Positions 31,596 to 33,269 of a stretch of DNA of 33,269 nt are shown here, piece by piece; the stretch's first letter is position 1, and each line of letters opens with the position of its first letter. Origin of the DNA: Micromonospora sicca (lineage in GTDB: Bacteria > Actinomycetota > Actinomycetes > Mycobacteriales > Micromonosporaceae); contig NZ_QGKS01000288.1 in assembly GCF_003172935.1 (NCBI RefSeq), positions 1 through 33,269 on the forward strand, written 5' to 3'. A program made the translations under genes and the position numbers. Below the pieces are notes generated by a model. The model saw nothing but the letters and a program-made list of their open reading frames with translations. It had not been told where the DNA came from and did not search any database.

Positions 31596-31722
31596 TTGTC
31601 CACCACGTTGTCCACAGGCCGCTGAGATCACGACCACGCCGCGTCATCCACAGGTCAGCACACGTTTCTCAGCGCTGTTTCACGTGAAACGGGGGGTGCC
31701 TGTGGAAAACCGCTGTGGATAA
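31596..31722. promoter_or_regulatory. Cluster of five DnaA boxes around parS
   Basis: On the plus strand: TTGTCCACC (31596), TTGTCCACA (31608, perfect) and TCATCCACA (31644, one mismatch). On the minus strand: TGTGGAAAA (31701; reads TTTTCCACA) and TGTGGATAA (31714; reads TTATCCACA, perfect). The three left boxes and two right boxes face each other with the parS at 31676 between them. The box pairs are 12 and 13 bp apart, about one helical turn. Confidence 0.7.
31676..31691. promoter_or_regulatory. parS centromere site 1
   Basis: TGTTTCACGTGAAACG contains the perfect 14-bp ParB-binding palindrome GTTTCACGTGAAAC. ParB loads here for origin segregation. It is a near-exact match to the universal bacterial parS. 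Confidence 0.95.
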
Positions 31723-32588
31723 CCGAGGCGACGCCGACTGGGCGACGCCGTCCCTGCCGCGCCTCCCGCTGAACCCTCTCTTCCTAACGAGCCAGCCCGG
31801 GATCGGCACCGCCTCGGCGTGGCATCTTTCCGGTCCGCCGAGCGTCTGAACGGTGGGCGCCTTCGGCCCCCGACGCGGTTGCTCGTAGGGGCAACTGACC
31901 GGGTCGGCGGGGGTGCGTTGACTGACTGTCGAGCGGTGAGCCCGGGAGCGCACCGGACCGCGAACGCTGAACGAGGAGTGGGCAAGGATGGCGGTAGATC
32001 AAGGCGCCGCCGTACCGCCGCCGGCCTGACGGCCGCGCCGGAGCCTGAGCATCGGAGGTACGCCGGGAGGTGAGCGGCGAACGAACCCCGGTCGGGCCGG
32101 GGCGGGAGAAAGGCCGTGCCGGACCCGGGCGGGCGCGGGGACGGCATCTTCGGGCGGGCCGGATCGAGCCCGGCCGGCAGGACAGCCGCAGGTGCGCGGA
32201 GTCGGCGCCGCCTGGCTGCGCGCGATGGACGTGGTGGGCGGGAGCCGGCCCACCGGCCGCCGGGATGTCCGGGGCCAGGGCGACATCGACCTCGCCGGGG
32301 GCACTGGGGAACGTGGACGCGCCGGGGCGCAAGCCGACTTCGGGACGCCGAGCCGGAGGGGCATGGGCGGACGTCCGTGCCGCGGGCGTAAGCGGGACTC
32401 GTGAACGCCCGGGTCTCGTGCGAGTAGCGAACATCCCCGTGTCCCTGGCCCACAACGGCACGTCGTCCGGAAGCTGGGGGGGCGCGGACACGTGGGTCCG
32501 CCAGGGCGCGGACCATCGCCGCCAACTGAGGACGCCAGCCGGGGACCGAGCGGATGCAGTGGCACGCCGCAAGCTGAGGTGGCAGCGC

Positions 32589-32602
32589 GTTTCACGTGAA
32601 AC
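32589..32602. promoter_or_regulatory. parS centromere site 2
   Basis: A second perfect GTTTCACGTGAAAC, 912 bp from the first. Actinobacteria carry clusters of parS near oriC, so this supports an origin-proximal location. Confidence 0.95.
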
Positions 32603-33019
32603 CGCGAGCGGGCTCCCGGGCGATTCCGCTTCGGTCGGTCCTCGCGAACGACGCGCCCGGCGGCCCGGCTCGACCTCGATCTGTTGGTGGAACGTGCCGG
32701 CGGGTGGCGACCTTGGCGGCACGGACGCCGTGGACTCTGGCCCAGTCGGATCGGCGGCCCCGAGAGTTCAATGTCGGGGGCACACGGGCACGAACGGACG
32801 TCGCGGCCCCGTTGAGGAACGGCCGGCTTGCGTTCGGGAGCACGCCTTGAGCGCCTCGCGGCCAGTCAGCAAACCGACCGGAGAGTCGACGGCACTGCTG
32901 ATCAATCGCACTGGACTAGACCCGCACCCCGCACCCGCAGCCGCCACGACTAGCTGGCACCCGGCGAGAGGCGTTCCCGGAGCCCGGCAGGCCTACAAAC
33001 CTGAAGCCAACGACTAGCA

Positions 33020-33269
33020 ACTAGATGATCGATTCCAAGGGGTCAGTGGTCGTAGGCGGTCAGGGATCGCATGGTCGGTTGGCCGGTGTGCCAGTTGTGC
33101 CAGATCGCGGCGGTCAGGGCCAGGACGCGTTGCAGGATCCGCACGGTGACGCCTGTGATGGTGCGGCCGCCGTGTTGTTCGAGGTCGAGTTGGCTCTTGA
33201 GGGTCTGGTTGACCGATTCAATGCTCTGCCGCACCGCCCGCAGCAGGCCACGACCGGGGCGCGCCGGTT
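33020..33269 (-). mobile_element. Partial IS982-family insertion sequence
   Basis: The right edge contains one end of the element. The inverted-repeat end should lie within about 25 nt beyond the transposase stop (near 33020-33042), but it cannot be confirmed because the other end is outside. No target duplication can be seen. Confidence 0.6.
33043..33269 (-). CDS. IS982-family transposase, C-terminal part (runs off the window)
   Basis: The visible 74 residues end in the strongly conserved C-terminus of actinobacterial IS982-type DDE transposases: VRQSIESVNQTLKSQLDLEQ, then HGGRT, RILQRVLALTAAIWHNWHTG and RSLTAYDH. The Glu in QSIESV would be the third residue of the DDE triad. The frame is open to the window edge, so the gene is cut by the window and not necessarily truncated in the genome. 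The stop TGA is at 33043-33045. Confidence 0.88.
   Translation of the reverse strand, partial: PARPGRGLLRAVRQSIESVNQTLKSQLDLEQHGGRTITGVTVRILQRVLALTAAIWHNWHTGQPTMRSLTAYDH

Larger units (their letters stand above)
31480..33042. other. 1.56-kb gene-free region with parS and DnaA sites
   Basis: No reading frame here looks real. The longest ones are Arg/Pro/Gly-rich, overlap on both strands and show no known domain. The stretch contains two parS sites and five DnaA-box-like 9-mers. Base composition changes near the right end, where CTAG, rare in such genomes, occurs four times in 32910-33025. parB and parA, expected beside the HIT-like gene, are not here. Confidence 0.7.

Noticed and set aside
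32070..33017. 315-residue frame in the parS region
   Set aside because: Low-complexity composition, crosses a parS site, has an equally long frame on the other strand (31784-32722), and no recognisable domain.
31480..33042. CRISPR array, tRNA or rRNA genes
   Set aside because: No regularly spaced direct repeats, cloverleaf or conserved rRNA segments were recognised here or elsewhere in the window.

Overview
The window is high-GC actinobacterial chromosome with GTG and TTG starts, little intergenic space and many leaderless promoters. Gene content and order resemble Streptomyces and Micromonosporaceae chromosomes close to the replication origin. The best guess for the source is a Micromonospora-like member of the Micromonosporaceae; this is inference from protein style and gene order, since no 16S rRNA is present.

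Layout from left to right. Positions 81-1783 (minus strand) hold the ribosomal/replication operon rpsF-ssb-rpsR-rplI, with a terminator at its end and, before rpsF, a leader structure that hides the Shine-Dalgarno (SD) sequence. Positions 2452-5423 (plus) hold an endonuclease IV gene overlapping a large polytopic membrane protein. Positions 5441-10549 (minus) hold a zinc-ribbon DUF5318 protein, a class A penicillin-binding protein (ponA) and a GT87-type membrane glycosyltransferase, in the order of M. tuberculosis Rv0049-Rv0051. Positions 10628-12465 (plus) hold a PadR regulator with a near-perfect operator, followed by inositol-phosphate synthase (ino1). Then come an O6-methylguanine methyltransferase, a SigE-type sigma factor with a membrane beta-propeller partner, and a secreted subtilisin carrying six beta-trefoil repeats. 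Positions 17081-25884 hold the CCA-adding enzyme, the lipid II flippase MurJ, a pseudokinase membrane protein, sigM with its anti-sigma factor, and trxB-trxA behind a SigR-type promoter. Positions 26092-31466 hold a CwlM-type amidase, a GNAT acetyltransferase, a PLP aminotransferase, a D-Ala-D-Ala ligase and a HIT-like protein with a repetitive acidic tail. Positions 31467-33042 hold no believable gene but two parS sites and a cluster of DnaA boxes. The window ends inside an IS982-family transposase.

Many of the genes serve cell-envelope growth: ponA, murJ, the pseudokinase, cwlM and ddl. Others serve thiol redox balance: ino1 for mycothiol, trxBA, and sigM with its anti-sigma factor. The rest serve replication and translation. 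In mycobacteria the ino1-rplI block and the pcnA-cwlM block lie on opposite sides of oriC; here they are neighbours.

The observations most worth following are the DnaA-box/parS composite near 31.6-31.7 kb, the rpsF leader resembling an S6:S18 binding motif, the padR-ino1 operator, the trefoil-bearing subtilase, and the gene-poor stretch plus IS element where parB and parA would be expected.
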